Positions 1 through 10,939 of a stretch of 64,000 nucleotides of DNA are shown here, piece after piece; positions within the stretch are counted from its first letter, which is position 1, and the number at the start of each line of letters is the position of its first letter. The stretch lies in contig NC_090168.1 in assembly GCF_017916325.1 (NCBI RefSeq), forward strand, positions 1,445,143 to 1,509,142. Reading direction: 5' to 3'. A program made the translations under genes and the position numbers. Under the pieces are notes generated by a model. The model was given only the letters and a program-made list of their open reading frames with translations. It had not been told where the DNA came from and did not search any database. This stretch comes from Leishmania martiniquensis (Eukaryota; Euglenozoa; Kinetoplastea; Trypanosomatida; Trypanosomatidae).

Positions 1-3000
1 CGACCTACGCAGTTTTTCCTCTTTCTTGTCTATTCTTTTTCTATGCTACTCTCTCTCATTCCTGGGCTGACTCTCTCTATTCCTCTGTGCGCGTGTGCTT
101 GTGTGTGCGTAGAGTGATTTCGCCCCCCTCCCTTACCCACACACGTTCCTCTGTTGTCTTTCCCCTTACTCCCCCCTTTTTCGACAAACTTCATCCAGCG
201 CTTACCTCCGCTCTAGTTCGAACCTGCGCCGCCATCACCTCGTACATAGTTGCTACGCTTTACACGTTTTCTTCTCTTTTTTCTTCTTCCTCCATACCTC
301 CGTTGCAGTGGGTGGGTGGAGGCGCAGCAGCAAGATAAAGGGAGGAGTCATTAGAACCGTTGCTGTGCGCGTCGCATGAGAGGATGTGCAAGCAGGGCGA
401 CCCACGATCGCACACAGATGCTTGCGCATCAAGGTGTGCTGAGCTCCTCTGGCCTTTACTCTGTTCTCTAACGTGCTTTTCCTCTTACGTGCTTCTCGCT
501 TCAACGTGTTTGTCCTTCTCTTGGCTTCCACGCCCAGGAATAGATTCGTCCCATCTGACCTAACCTTTGGGTGCGTGCATGTGCTTACAATATGTCCTAT
601 GTGAATAGAGGAGCCCAAATATTTATATAGAGAGAGGAGGGAGAGAGATACCTCTATGCAGGTGTGCTTGTGACGAAGGCGGAAGTCACTGACCTTTTTC
701 TTTTTTTATATACCTTCTGCGGGAGGTGCTAGGGGAGGAGGGAGGGGCGCTTCATCGTTCTTGATGCTACGCATGCAATCTGCGGGCTCACGCATCCTGT
801 TCCCTTCTCCCTCCCCAGAGGCCGCCTCGCGGGCTGAAAAACAAAAAGCGTACAACAGAAGAGAGAAAGAGGAAGAGGGGACACACAGCAGCGACCCAAA
901 ACGGCAGCGATAGGGGAGGGGTTGGAGGGTCTGTTCAACAGGAGGGAGGCAGTGGGGGACGGTGAGGAGGGGGGAGCTCAGGCGTGCAGGAAACGCATCC
1001 TTCCAAAGGAGGAAAGAAATGAGAAGGCGGCTTCCTTCGGCGGCAGCTTCTCTGCCGATGGGGCAGGGGACGTGGATGTAGTGTGGCAGGTAGAGGGATG
1101 GTAAAGACGAGCGAAGGGGCCGGCCACACCCACCTACTCATCGGCAAGCCCCAACACGCTTCCCCCTTTGCCGCTCTCCTTTCTCCTCCACCGCTGATCT
1201 TTTCCCTTTTCCTTTTCTTCTTTCCCTGATGTGGCTCAGAGCCCTTATGCTGCCGGTCGTGGTCGTCTCCCTCTTCATGAAGTGCGCGGGATGAATCAGA
1301 GATCCGGGCACGTACATGAACATCAAGTTGCTGAGTGTGGGTCTCTTTGTTTTCTGTTCCGCCTGTCTCACGCATCTCCCATGCCCGTCTGGGGGACGGA
1401 GTGGACGCAGCGGCACAAGCGCTTCTTCCATGTTTGTGCCTTTCCATTGTCGCCCTCTGGTTCCATTCCCTGCGTATGTGAGCGTCTGTGAGAGAGACAA
1501 CGGCGTCTCTTCACACGTTCATCTCTTCCTCCCCGCCTTTGCCCCTCATTTGTTTCCTCCCTATGCGTGTGTGCGTGTGCGTTGCTCGTCGGCTCGTTTA
1601 ACTGTTTCTCCCGCTCCTTTCCATTTCTTCTCACACCCCCTTTTTTCTTTTACAGTCGTGTCAGCCGCGTCGGTGTGTGTATGTGTGCGTGTGTGTGGTA
1701 CGGGGGGTGGGGAAGAGGCGTCAGGGCGTACAAACGAAAAGGGCTAAGCAACGCTCCAACAACTGGTGATGAATGTGCCCGAACGAAAAAAAACAAGAAC
1801 AACAGCTTAGAAGCGGAAAGAGCAATACCCCCTTCGATGCCACGACTGACTGGAGAAGAGGCTCATTGGGTTTGTGTGTGAGGGCGAGCGGGAGGGCGCT
1901 ACAGCAAGGGCCTGATTCTGAACCGGTGACGTGCTCGCTAAGTCCAGCAGCTTTGTCCCAGAAGCCTCGCATGGGCTCCTGCTACGGCTCCTTGACCTCA
2001 CGCTTTGCCTGCAGCACCCCTCGTAGTGTGCTCCCCGGGCTGTCACTCAGAGGTAGGCGACACAGGTGCTTTCCCTCACCTCTCCCCTGTCTCCTTCCCT
2101 AAGTCTTGCTTTCGAATCTGGTGCACGCCACAGGGAGAGCTTTGCCACCTCCGGAGATGCACGCACTGCTGTCCTGAGCTGCATCCTTCTCCCGACTGTA
2201 CACACAAGTTTACTTGCCGCTTGACAACAGATGCATATGGTCCTCCTCCATCATGTCCTCTGCCCATCCTCCACATGTCTCTGGCACCAACCTACCGTAC
2301 ATTCGTCATCATGTACTTCTGTTTTTCTGCGCGTCGTCTCGCTTCTCACCACTCTCATGTGGCGCACTCACGCACGCATGCCAATAACCCTTCTTCTTTT
2401 CATCTACCGTTACTCCACAGCCTTTTGCCCACCGTGTGTTAGCTGCGTGGTTGGTCTTGCACAATATCATTCCTCTGCTTGCTGCTGGCCAGCGCCGCAT
2501 CAGCTTGGCTCTGAAGGGAGCAAGAGAACAAGCTAGCGTCGGCAAAGAAGAGGGGTGGGTCCTTTGAGACATTTTTGCGCATCCACGCACATTGAGCAGA
2601 CCCGACTCCACCCATCGTTCATTCAACCCCCCCTCCCTCCCTCCCTCCCCCTGCCGGCGCCTTCTTTCTTGTGCGCCACTCATAAACGCAAGCTCTGGAG
2701 GGAACTGCTGCTACCCCGCGGGGAGGCTTCGAAAGTGGTACGAAAACATCGACAGCAATCCTTCGTGTCATGCCCCCATACAATCTGGGGGCTGCCGCTA
2801 TTCTCACCGACGACTCTTCCATCCTATCTCCGCCATTGAACCTCTTTTTTTTTTTTGTTTGTGTGTGTGTTTTCCTCTCCGCCCATTCCCTGCCGGTTTG
2901 GCTGCCAAGGTTTTTGTTCCTCATCTCCTTTTCCCCATCAGTCTTCCCATCTGCGCGTTCGCCGCTGCTGGGGCTCTCTTCCTTTCAGAACTACTGCTGC

Positions 3001-4048
3001 TGTTTATCTGGCGTGATTGTCTCTCCTCTCCTCTGCTCTTTCTTTTTTTTTTCATATTGTGCACCTGTCCATTGTGTCAGCTCTGTTTGGTGTTTTCTTG
3101 TTATTTTTTCGTGTCCTCTGCATTCCTCTACCGTCCCCTTTCTTCTCTCCCGTGTTGTCCCGCACTTCTTCGCACTCTCACTCTTTTTTCTTCGGTCTTT
3201 TTGGTCAGTCCCCCCCCTCTCCCTCTCTTTCTTGACACCTTCTCATCCTCCCTCTTCCTCTGGCGTCCTTCCTGAGCCCCGTGGTCGTTTCTTTTTTCAT
3301 TGGCGCTGCGCGCCTTTCACAGTGTGTGCGCGTCTCCCATTCGCAGATTTGCCCTGGGTTCCTTATCTCTTTTTGTCTTGTCTCATTGTCGACGGCTGCC
3401 TTTTCGATCTCTCCCCTCCCTCCAAATTTGAACTGTACGCCTTTCCGCTTCCTTCTGTCCCTCTCTCCACAACTTCTCAACCTCAGATTTGTCTCTGTCC
3501 ATCGCGTCTTCGGACTGTCCATCATTCGGCTCACGTTTTATTTCTGTTTTTTTTGTCGCTGATTTCCACTCGCTCCTGATTTTGTGCAAGGACACAGTGC
3601 CTCGGAAAAAAAAAGAATCTGCCTCTCTATGGGGTTAGCCACCCAAGATACGTCTCAACTTTGTTCTCTGGTTGTCTTCGCCTCCGCGCTGCTGTCGCTC
3701 GAGAGCGCAAACCTACGCCACTCGTATTGCCCGCTTTACCTTTTTTTCGCTTGTTTCTTTTTGGTCGCATCACTCTTGCCCACTCGTCGTGGCGTCTCCA
3801 CATGTTCGGTTAGCACGTGTTGAGGTGCTCGCTTACTCGCTCCCCCTATCGCGCTTTTTTCTTCTCTTCTCGCGGCTCCGTAGTGTGTCTTAGCGACGTC
3901 ATCGCCGCCTCTCTCCCTCGGTTGTTTCCATCCCGCCTCGCCCCTTGCCTTTTCCGTCCCAGTGCAATTCGGCCTCTCTCCCTCTCCCTGCATCCACAGC
4001 CCCCCTCCCCCCTCCTCCTTCCACACACACACGCACGCTTGGCTCCTT

Positions 4049-4112
4049 CAGATATATTCAGATATATTCAGATATATATATATATATATACATTCGTTCA
4101 TATATATACATA
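4049..4112. repeat. AT-rich microsatellite cluster with three 10-bp repeats
   Basis: Two perfect and one partial copy of CAGATATATT run directly into an alternating TA tract, then further TATA/TACG steps. It stands out as the most AT-rich spot in an otherwise C/T-rich spacer. Confidence 0.85.
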
Positions 4113-4910
4113 TACGTATAAGCGTACTTTGCTTCTCCATTCTGCTTTCGGCCAACTCCCGCTCTCTCTGTGAAGATATTTCCTCCTTTTCTTTTCTGAC
4201 CAGATCACACTATCCCTTCCTCTGCCAGCCTGTGGCCACAGGCGTGAATCTCTCTGTCCGCCTCTTCGTGCTCGTGTGTATGTGTGTGTGTGTGCTGCTC
4301 TCCTCGGCAGTGGCCCACCCACACAAATAAACAGTTAGATCGATATACAGAGATACTGAAAGGCAGGCACGCCTGCTCTTCATCTCTCGTGTTTGCTCGC
4401 TCCTCTTTGCTCGCCTCAGACGCCCTTCTACCGGTGCCGACGCCGCGTAGGCACCGCGCGTTTACTTGCGGCTCTCTTGCGTCTTTGTCTCTCCTTTACG
4501 TGGCTTCTTTATGTGCACGGTGGCAATTGAGCACACTGCGCTACGGCCATTTCATCGTTTTTTTTTCTCTCACCTCTCGACCTGTCTGCTGATTCGAGTG
4601 TGGGGCTCCCTCCCACTCTGGTGCAATCCACTGTTCCTTATCTCGTCTCCACAGAGAGACCCTCTCTCCCCCCGCTCCCATACACATGCCACTTCTTCCT
4701 TGAAAGACAAGTCAGGCCCCATTACGTTCTCTCTCATACCATCGCTGCTGCGCGGCGTCGTCCTCTATCACGCCGCTGTTTCGTTCCTTTTCTTTGAAAA
4801 CTCTTCTTTTGCATGACTCTGAGCGCATCTCGTCGGCACTTCTGTCTCCGCGCTTTTATTTTCGTGTGCATCTGTGCCGTTTTTTTTTTGGCGCTCCATC
4901 GAGGAGGGGG

Positions 4911-4955
4911 TCCCTTGCCCCCCCTTCCCCCAACTATTTGCGCCTTGGCCCACAG
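4911..4955 (+). promoter_or_regulatory. Candidate spliced-leader acceptor for the gene at 5091
   Basis: A C/T tract (4911-4931) is followed after about 22 bases by AG at 4954-4955, about 135 bases before the first in-frame ATG. A T10 tract just upstream (about 4880-4889) is an alternative pyrimidine tract with an AG near 4902. In kinetoplastids such tract-plus-AG pairs direct trans-splicing; use of this one is inferred. Confidence 0.45.
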
Positions 4956-5090
4956 CGCCGCTCCCGCATCTGACTCCTTTGGTGCGCTCGTACGGCGGCC
5001 TCGCGATTTCTTGCCACATTCCTACCGTCTGCCGCCGTCAAAGTGAGTGGCCTACCTCGCGCGGTTCCCCTGGAGGGTTGCAGGCACTGG

Positions 5091-8000
5091 ATGGCAACGG
5101 CGACGCCTCCGCGGAGTCGAGGTACAGAGCCGCCGCTGCCACACAGCAGTGGCGAGGCGTTGCCGCGGCTGGCGAGGTCGGTGACTGAGGCATCGGAGGT
5201 CTCCACAAATGGGCAATATTTTAACCTGCCGAGCACGCCGGGCAACGAAGAGAGCGATGGCCGCTCGAGCAGCGCTATTAGCACCTGCGGTGGCGACAAA
5301 GACGGTGAGCTGCGGTGGCGTGCGTCTCGCAGGGGCATGCGGCAAATGTCCGGGGATAACGATGTGGGGACGCGCGACGAGGACCCTGCGTACTCAGCAG
5401 CGGTTTCCATTGTTTCTTCCTCTTACTTCAGCGCACACATGCTGGCAGAGGCTGCCCATGAGCGTGCGACGGAGCAGCGGCTTGCAGAGAATCTCTATAG
5501 TATGTGCATGTTTCGCTCGCCCGGTAGCCAAGCGAGTGAGCGAACTGGCGACACGGCTGAGCCGCTTGCTATGGGGTGCAGTGCAGGGGGAGCTGCTCCG
5601 TCATCCTTGAGTCAACCGGTAACCAGAATGACACAGAGCAGTACATCGACTGTATTCGCCTCTTCGCGGGGAATGCCGTCAGGCGATATCGATGATCCCT
5701 ATCACGTTCTCTCTATGCCGACGGCCGGGACCATGTACCTCATATCGCACGCCAACAGCGACGAAGAGCGCGGCAGCGGCACTGCGCGGGCATCACAGCA
5801 GGATTTGTACTGCCTGAACGCCTCAGTCTTGAAGCTTTCCACAGGCGTGTGTGCCAATCCCTCTGCACATCAGCAGCGAGACAGCATCTCTCTTCGTGGA
5901 GGGTGTGCCTCCGCCACGTCCTGTGATCGAGTGGTTGCACCGGTGAGCTGGGAGTACGGTGAGTGGTTCCTGACGCCTCACTCAGCGACGAGGGAGGCAT
6001 TCAGCGTTCACCCCGCCGGTGCGCCGGCCCCTGCTACAGGCGACGAGCGCCACTCTGCTCCGTTGATGAGCTCTGCTGCTGCTGATGTCACCACAGAGTT
6101 GATGTGCCAGCCACTGTCATCCCGCAGGTTCTCCTTGCCCCTCACTGTATCCACCACGGCGCTGGCGAGGGAGCGTCCGACTGGCATAGACACTTCCGCG
6201 AAGCTGCGCGGTGCCCTTTGTGCGGTAGCCGCGCAGGTGCCCTTCGGTGCAGCTGATGGCGATGCTCCTCTGGAGGTGGAGGAGCAGTCGCGAGTGGCAG
6301 TGCAGGAGAACGTTGTCGCCTCAGCGTCTACGCCACTGTGCGATTCCGCCGCCACGGAAGTGTGCGTCGCCGTGGAAGGTGTAGGAGCTGGAACGGTGAG
6401 CCCAGTAAAGAGTGCCGTGTATGACGGCATCGCTGCCAACAATGCCGCCCATGAGCCAAGCGAAGCCGAGGAAGACCCTTCTGCCTGTGGTTCTGTGAAG
6501 CTAATCGTTAGGCGACGCTGCCGCCGGGCCTCGCACGGCGGCGGGCCGGCTCATGAGGCACTACCACTTCCAGCAGCAGACGTTACTCTCCAGCAGCCAC
6601 CATCGCGCCCTTCTCCAGGCGACAGCGCCACGTCTTCAGTTACCCGGGGAACGCGCATGACTCTACGTAGCATTTCGAGTGGCCTCCAACGCGGGTGCCA
6701 GTCCGCCTTCACAGATACTGCATGTGTAGGCAGGTCTGCCGTGCCCCTGGCATCCGATATCACCCCTCTTCCGGCCCCCAGCGCTCCCCCTGCTTGCAGA
6801 GGTGCCGATGCACCGCCGCATGCATCCTCTCCTGCCCCCTTTGTTCCTTCCACGTCCATGCTGCCGTTGCTGCCGCCCGAGGCGGTAGCGACCGTCCGGC
6901 AGCCTCGTTTGACCGTATGCGGCTCAGTTCTGTCGGAGGTCCCTCGCGCACCCGCCGGCCACGACGGGAGGCTGACGCCCCTCCTAGCGCCTGATCACGC
7001 TGCCAAGGGGTGCCCGTCGGACGTGTTGCATCGAGCCGAAAACCACAGCATAGCAACCACGGTGGCTGGTGCAACTTCGAGCAGCACTAGCACGTTCTCA
7101 GAAGACCTCACCTCAGGCTCCTCTCCTATGCGTGTCTGCGCACAATCCATGGACCTGCAGTTGCCGCCTATAGGCGCCGATCCGCGCCGCAGCTTCGACG
7201 ATGATACCTTACCGCTTCCCCGGGGCTGGGGCGAGAAGGCCACCGATCCGTCGGGGACACTACGCGCGGCTTGTGAGGCGAACTCGTCTGCTGTCAGCCT
7301 GCAGGAGAGGCCCGAAGTGCACATCACAACCCCGCGCTGCACTCCCGCGCCTCTCACTGTTACGGCTTCAGAGACGCTGGCTGCCGCCACAATGGGTGCT
7401 CTCGCCTTTTCGCGTGGCCTCTCTGGGGGCGGAGCTATCGTCCACCCCACTGCAGCTGTCTCTCGCCGGCTTCTCCAAGCAAACGACCGTGCCCAGCAGT
7501 ATGTGCCAAAGGAATGCCCAATGGGCTCCTGTGGCGCGGGATCACCCTCAGGGCGAGCCATGCTTATTCCCATAGCCCTCTCAAAATCGCCAGGCATCTC
7601 AAAGAATGCGCCGCAGTTGCGCGAGGAGGTGGACAGCGGCGAGGCCGCTGGGGCCCGGGAGAGCGGGCGGGGTGCACTCAGCTCCACTCGCTCCCCTTCT
7701 GGCCGGCGACGGCGCGTGGGGTTCAAGGAGACGATGGAGGTGGTGCTGCCCGACTCGAAGTCTCTCCGGGTGTCGGTTCCATCGTGGCTCGAGTTCCGAA
7801 ACCCGACCATGCGCGAGCAGGGGAAGGAAATGATGCCATCAACCGAGGAGGTATACACCCACCTCGTGTCGCGCTCGAACGCGCTGTGCGCACTTGTTGT
7901 TGTCGACGAGGATGCAGTGCGGAAGCCATGTCTCGTCGTCAGTGGACTCAGTGTGCGTGTGTACGAGGAGGACAAGGAGGTTACGCTGGCGAGCAGCAGA

Positions 8001-9761
8001 ATGGCTCATGGGGTGATGAAGGCACTCAAGAAGAGCTGTGTCGTGGCACCTTCTCGTTTTCTGCGCAGCGGGAGCTACAACGATGACGACGACGACTCCA
8101 GCGACAGTGGTGGCGCGGCGGTTGGCATTCGCCGTAGGGCTGGGCTGAGCAATCGCGCCGCGAGCAGCGGCGGTGGCGGGCTGCCGTCCACTCTCAAGTC
8201 TTTTGTTTTACTCCCAGATAAGAAGGAGCGCCGGAGCCGCTCTGGCGAGCTCGATGCGGCGGACCCACGCACCGGTGAGTTTGACAGGTATTTGCACAAG
8301 TTTGACGTGGATGAGACGCTCAGCCGCCTCGCTGGAAAGAAGGAATGCCACTCCATGGCGCTGGAGCTGCTGATGCGGACGTGGGTGACCGGGCACAACA
8401 CCTGCCTCTTGCTGGGCAACGGCAGCGGCCGCAGCACGCACTCGCTCGACGTCGCGGTGGAGGCAGTGGAAAACGCCATGAGCATGTTGCGTGAGCGATT
8501 ACGTGACCCGGCCAGTCGTGTCGAGCTGCGCATCAGCATGGGAGAGGTTGCTGATGACGAAGATAACGGTGAAGGGGCGGTAGCGGACCTGCTAGCATCC
8601 TCGTCTGGCAGCGAGGAGGATGAGAACGAAGGCGACGAGCCCGAGAAGAGCGCACGGCAGCGATGCCAGGCGGCATCGAAGACCTCAAACAAGAGCAACG
8701 TGCTCCGCCGCCCCTCCGTGCAGCTGGCGCGTAGTCCGCTCCTGGGCACCCTTGTGAAGGGGCTGCGCTCCATCAAAATTGACGACGCCACGCACTCAAC
8801 GGGTGCCATCGGCCGCGTTTTGACCCTAGGCTTTCTGCGCTTCAACATGTCCACGCACTCCTCCGGGAACAACAGCATGTCGAACTTGTCCAGTCTCAGC
8901 AGCGTCGCTGTGCGCAAGGTGCACACCAGCTTCGCTACGCTTCAACTGAAGACGATCTGCCGAGGTGCGGACATGCGCAGCGCGCGGCTGAGCGCACGCG
9001 AGAGCACGTCAAGGGAACGGAAGTTCGGCAGCAAAATAAGACGCAGCCGATCGGAGGAGTACAGGGCCGACGTATTTGTGTCTTCGCTTCTGCTTGTGTA
9101 TTTTGGAACGGAGTACATGGTGCTCGACACCCTCGTGCAGCGTAGCCAGGCGTACCGCACGACAATGTGTGAGGAGGCTGAGGGCTTCGTGCACCCGAAC
9201 GCACCGTCGCGACATCAGAAGCCGGCTTTTCACCCTGCCAACTGGCTGAATGCAATAGGGTTCCTCGAGTCCCTCCTGTGTGACGCACTGGGGGGCCGAA
9301 CCCGTACACTGGCGTGCCTTTGCCTGTCCGAGTACGACTCGCGCGCAACTCTCTGGCTTCGTGCGGTAAGCCGCGCACGGCGCATCGCCAACTTCACGCC
9401 GAACTGCGGCAATGTACGCAACTACCTGGAGTATCTTCTGGAACAGTACGACTACCTGGAAGCGTCACAGCACCGGCGGAAACAGGACGCGCGGCTGCGG
9501 CTACCGGAGTTGGGCGCCGTGGCCACTTCTAAGTCCCCAAAAGGTGGCCGCCTCTCTGGGGTGCTGTGCAGCAAAAAGATTAGCCAGTGGTCGGCCTACT
9601 GCGTGAAGAAGATGGTCGCCGAGCTTGATGCGTTCCTTGCCGCCCCGACAGGCGAAATACCATCGATGGAGCGGCTGGAGATTGCACACGAGATCATACC
9701 AGCGACGCAGCCGGATCCGCTCACCGGGCTATCCCTCCCTTTTCTTCCGAGAGGATCGTAA
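5091..9761 (+). CDS. Pseudokinesin 1: large protein with degenerate C-terminal kinesin-like motor domain
   Basis: This encodes 1556 residues from the first in-frame ATG; the frame is open back to a GTG at 5043, which I do not take as a start. Residues 1 to about 870 are Ser/Ala/Pro-rich and look disordered. From about 876 to 1480 the order of motifs follows a kinesin motor: a first strand (LCALVVVDED), an 'FD' segment followed by a helix, GHNTCLLLGNGSGRST (1101-1116) at the place of GYNxTIFAYGQTGSGKT, RVELRISMGEV-DLL at the place of the 'SxxEIYNExxxDLL' strand, FVSSLLLVYFGTEY (about 1328) for LxLVDLAGSE, and LGGRTRTLACL (about 1399) for LGGNxxT. The P-loop Lys is Arg1114, and the switch I and switch II motifs are lost. 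Acidic and Ser-rich loops are inserted. A role as a non-hydrolysing microtubule-cytoskeleton scaffold is inference. The nearest relatives are the three other pseudokinesins downstream. Confidence 0.85.
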   Translation: MATATPPRSRGTEPPLPHSSGEALPRLARSVTEASEVSTNGQYFNLPSTPGNEESDGRSSSAISTCGGDKDGELRWRASRRGMRQMSGDNDVGTRDEDPAYSAAVSIVSSSYFSAHMLAEAAHERATEQRLAENLYSMCMFRSPGSQASERTGDTAEPLAMGCSAGGAAPSSLSQPVTRMTQSSTSTVFASSRGMPSGDIDDPYHVLSMPTAGTMYLISHANSDEERGSGTARASQQDLYCLNASVLKLSTGVCANPSAHQQRDSISLRGGCASATSCDRVVAPVSWEYGEWFLTPHSATREAFSVHPAGAPAPATGDERHSAPLMSSAAADVTTELMCQPLSSRRFSLPLTVSTTALARERPTGIDTSAKLRGALCAVAAQVPFGAADGDAPLEVEEQSRVAVQENVVASASTPLCDSAATEVCVAVEGVGAGTVSPVKSAVYDGIAANNAAHEPSEAEEDPSACGSVKLIVRRRCRRASHGGGPAHEALPLPAADVTLQQPPSRPSPGDSATSSVTRGTRMTLRSISSGLQRGCQSAFTDTACVGRSAVPLASDITPLPAPSAPPACRGADAPPHASSPAPFVPSTSMLPLLPPEAVATVRQPRLTVCGSVLSEVPRAPAGHDGRLTPLLAPDHAAKGCPSDVLHRAENHSIATTVAGATSSSTSTFSEDLTSGSSPMRVCAQSMDLQLPPIGADPRRSFDDDTLPLPRGWGEKATDPSGTLRAACEANSSAVSLQERPEVHITTPRCTPAPLTVTASETLAAATMGALAFSRGLSGGGAIVHPTAAVSRRLLQANDRAQQYVPKECPMGSCGAGSPSGRAMLIPIALSKSPGISKNAPQLREEVDSGEAAGARESGRGALSSTRSPSGRRRRVGFKETMEVVLPDSKSLRVSVPSWLEFRNPTMREQGKEMMPSTEEVYTHLVSRSNALCALVVVDEDAVRKPCLVVSGLSVRVYEEDKEVTLASSRMAHGVMKALKKSCVVAPSRFLRSGSYNDDDDDSSDSGGAAVGIRRRAGLSNRAASSGGGGLPSTLKSFVLLPDKKERRSRSGELDAADPRTGEFDRYLHKFDVDETLSRLAGKKECHSMALELLMRTWVTGHNTCLLLGNGSGRSTHSLDVAVEAVENAMSMLRERLRDPASRVELRISMGEVADDEDNGEGAVADLLASSSGSEEDENEGDEPEKSARQRCQAASKTSNKSNVLRRPSVQLARSPLLGTLVKGLRSIKIDDATHSTGAIGRVLTLGFLRFNMSTHSSGNNSMSNLSSLSSVAVRKVHTSFATLQLKTICRGADMRSARLSARESTSRERKFGSKIRRSRSEEYRADVFVSSLLLVYFGTEYMVLDTLVQRSQAYRTTMCEEAEGFVHPNAPSRHQKPAFHPANWLNAIGFLESLLCDALGGRTRTLACLCLSEYDSRATLWLRAVSRARRIANFTPNCGNVRNYLEYLLEQYDYLEASQHRRKQDARLRLPELGAVATSKSPKGGRLSGVLCSKKISQWSAYCVKKMVAELDAFLAAPTGEIPSMERLEIAHEIIPATQPDPLTGLSLPFLPRGS

Positions 9762-10939
9762 GTCGCGGCTGCACCAGGTGGCCATCGCCGGTAAGGCATG
9801 CGTACGAAGCGAAACGCGCAGAGGGAAAGGATTGGAAGCGCAGAGAAAACCACTAGGGCCAGCCACTAGACGGGAGCGTAGGACTACCTCTGGTGACCTA
9901 CTTGCCTGCTTGTGCGCCTGCGTCTCACACGGGTTCCTCCTGGCTTTCGCTATTCGTCGTTGTGCGGTGGAGGTGTCGCCACCCCCACCCCCCTTCTCCC
10001 CTCCCTCGCATAAGAGCTCCTCCCTCGCCTGCCGCCTTTCATAATCATCGTCCGTGTCCACGCCATCTCTTCTGAGAGGTGTGCGAGGTGAGCAAGGGCC
10101 CCATCTCCCGCGGACCCTCCCTGGCTCCGCCCTATCCCCTCACCGAAGCCAAGTCTGCCTCTTCTGTTGTGTGCATATCAAGGAGGGAGAGCGCTCCGCA
10201 GAGGGCGTGCCGTGGACAGCGCATCCTGACAATTGGCTGCCGCTGCCCATTTCCTCCCCTCCCCCCTCCCCACCGTTTCCCGCCAGCAGGCGAGTGCACT
10301 GCACCTGGCGGAGGCGTCAAAGGAAACGCCCAAGCCCATCATGCCACAGTTCCTTTAGTCCGCCCCCTCCTCTCTCTCTCTGCTCCTCTCTCTCTCACGC
10401 TATAAGAGGAGGCGTGCACCCGACAGAAGTACTCCGCACGCGGCGGTGGAACTCCGGGCGCAGAAGGTTATGTGTGTGTGGATTCCGCTCCCCTGCAGGC
10501 TCAATCGTTTATTTGCTGAAAACCAGCAATGTATGGTCTGCTAGTGAGTGGCAAAGCTTTGCGCAGCCCCGCTTTTGCGGAGTTCAGCAGCGATTGCCCT
10601 CGGCCGCTGTGCGTGAAAGATGGGCTTCAAAGGCCTGTGAAAAGGCGGACCTCAAGCGCGCGTGGAGAGCAAAATCACAGCTGCTGCCATTGCTGTGCTG
10701 ATGAGGCTAGGAGAGGTGGTGGTGGGGAGGCGCAGCTGCCTAAGAACATCCATCACCTCGAGCACGCTACCCCATGGAACCCGCTGTTGCATGCTGCCAG
10801 AAGAAGATGCCGGTACTCGGTTGGGACGTACTGTGGCAGCCCCTACGCGGGCAAGCACTGTGCAGTCTTGGAGGAACATAATCGCAGGTCAATACGCCCG
10901 TAAGGAAATCCTTTTCGGCGCACCTCACCAGGCGCTTTC

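Larger units (their letters stand above)
1..5090. other. Long non-coding spacer, pyrimidine-rich
   Basis: No convincing gene is visible. The + strand is dominated by C/T tracts, with GT runs and short ORFs of biased, low-complexity composition (Ser/Phe/Leu/Cys-rich on +, Arg/Glu/Lys-rich on -) that are typical translations of polypyrimidine spacer. It probably holds the 3' UTR of a gene left of the window and the 5' UTR of the gene at 5091. An AT microsatellite cluster and a candidate splice acceptor in it are listed separately. Confidence 0.75.

Noticed and set aside
2592..3579. Several + strand ORFs of 200-270 codons rich in Phe, Ser, Leu and Cys
   Set aside because: They are translations of polypyrimidine sequence, overlap in all three frames and have no protein-like pattern.
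5043..5090. GTG as the start of the first large gene (and GTG/TTG starts at 13550, 23747, 34091, 48379, 55405 and 59309)
   Set aside because: Kinetoplastid nuclear genes start at ATG; each frame has a first ATG shortly after a plausible splice acceptor.
7000..7975. A 326-codon ORF on the - strand inside the gene at 5091
   Set aside because: It is a shadow of the GC-rich sense gene; the sense frame has the motif-bearing, longer protein.
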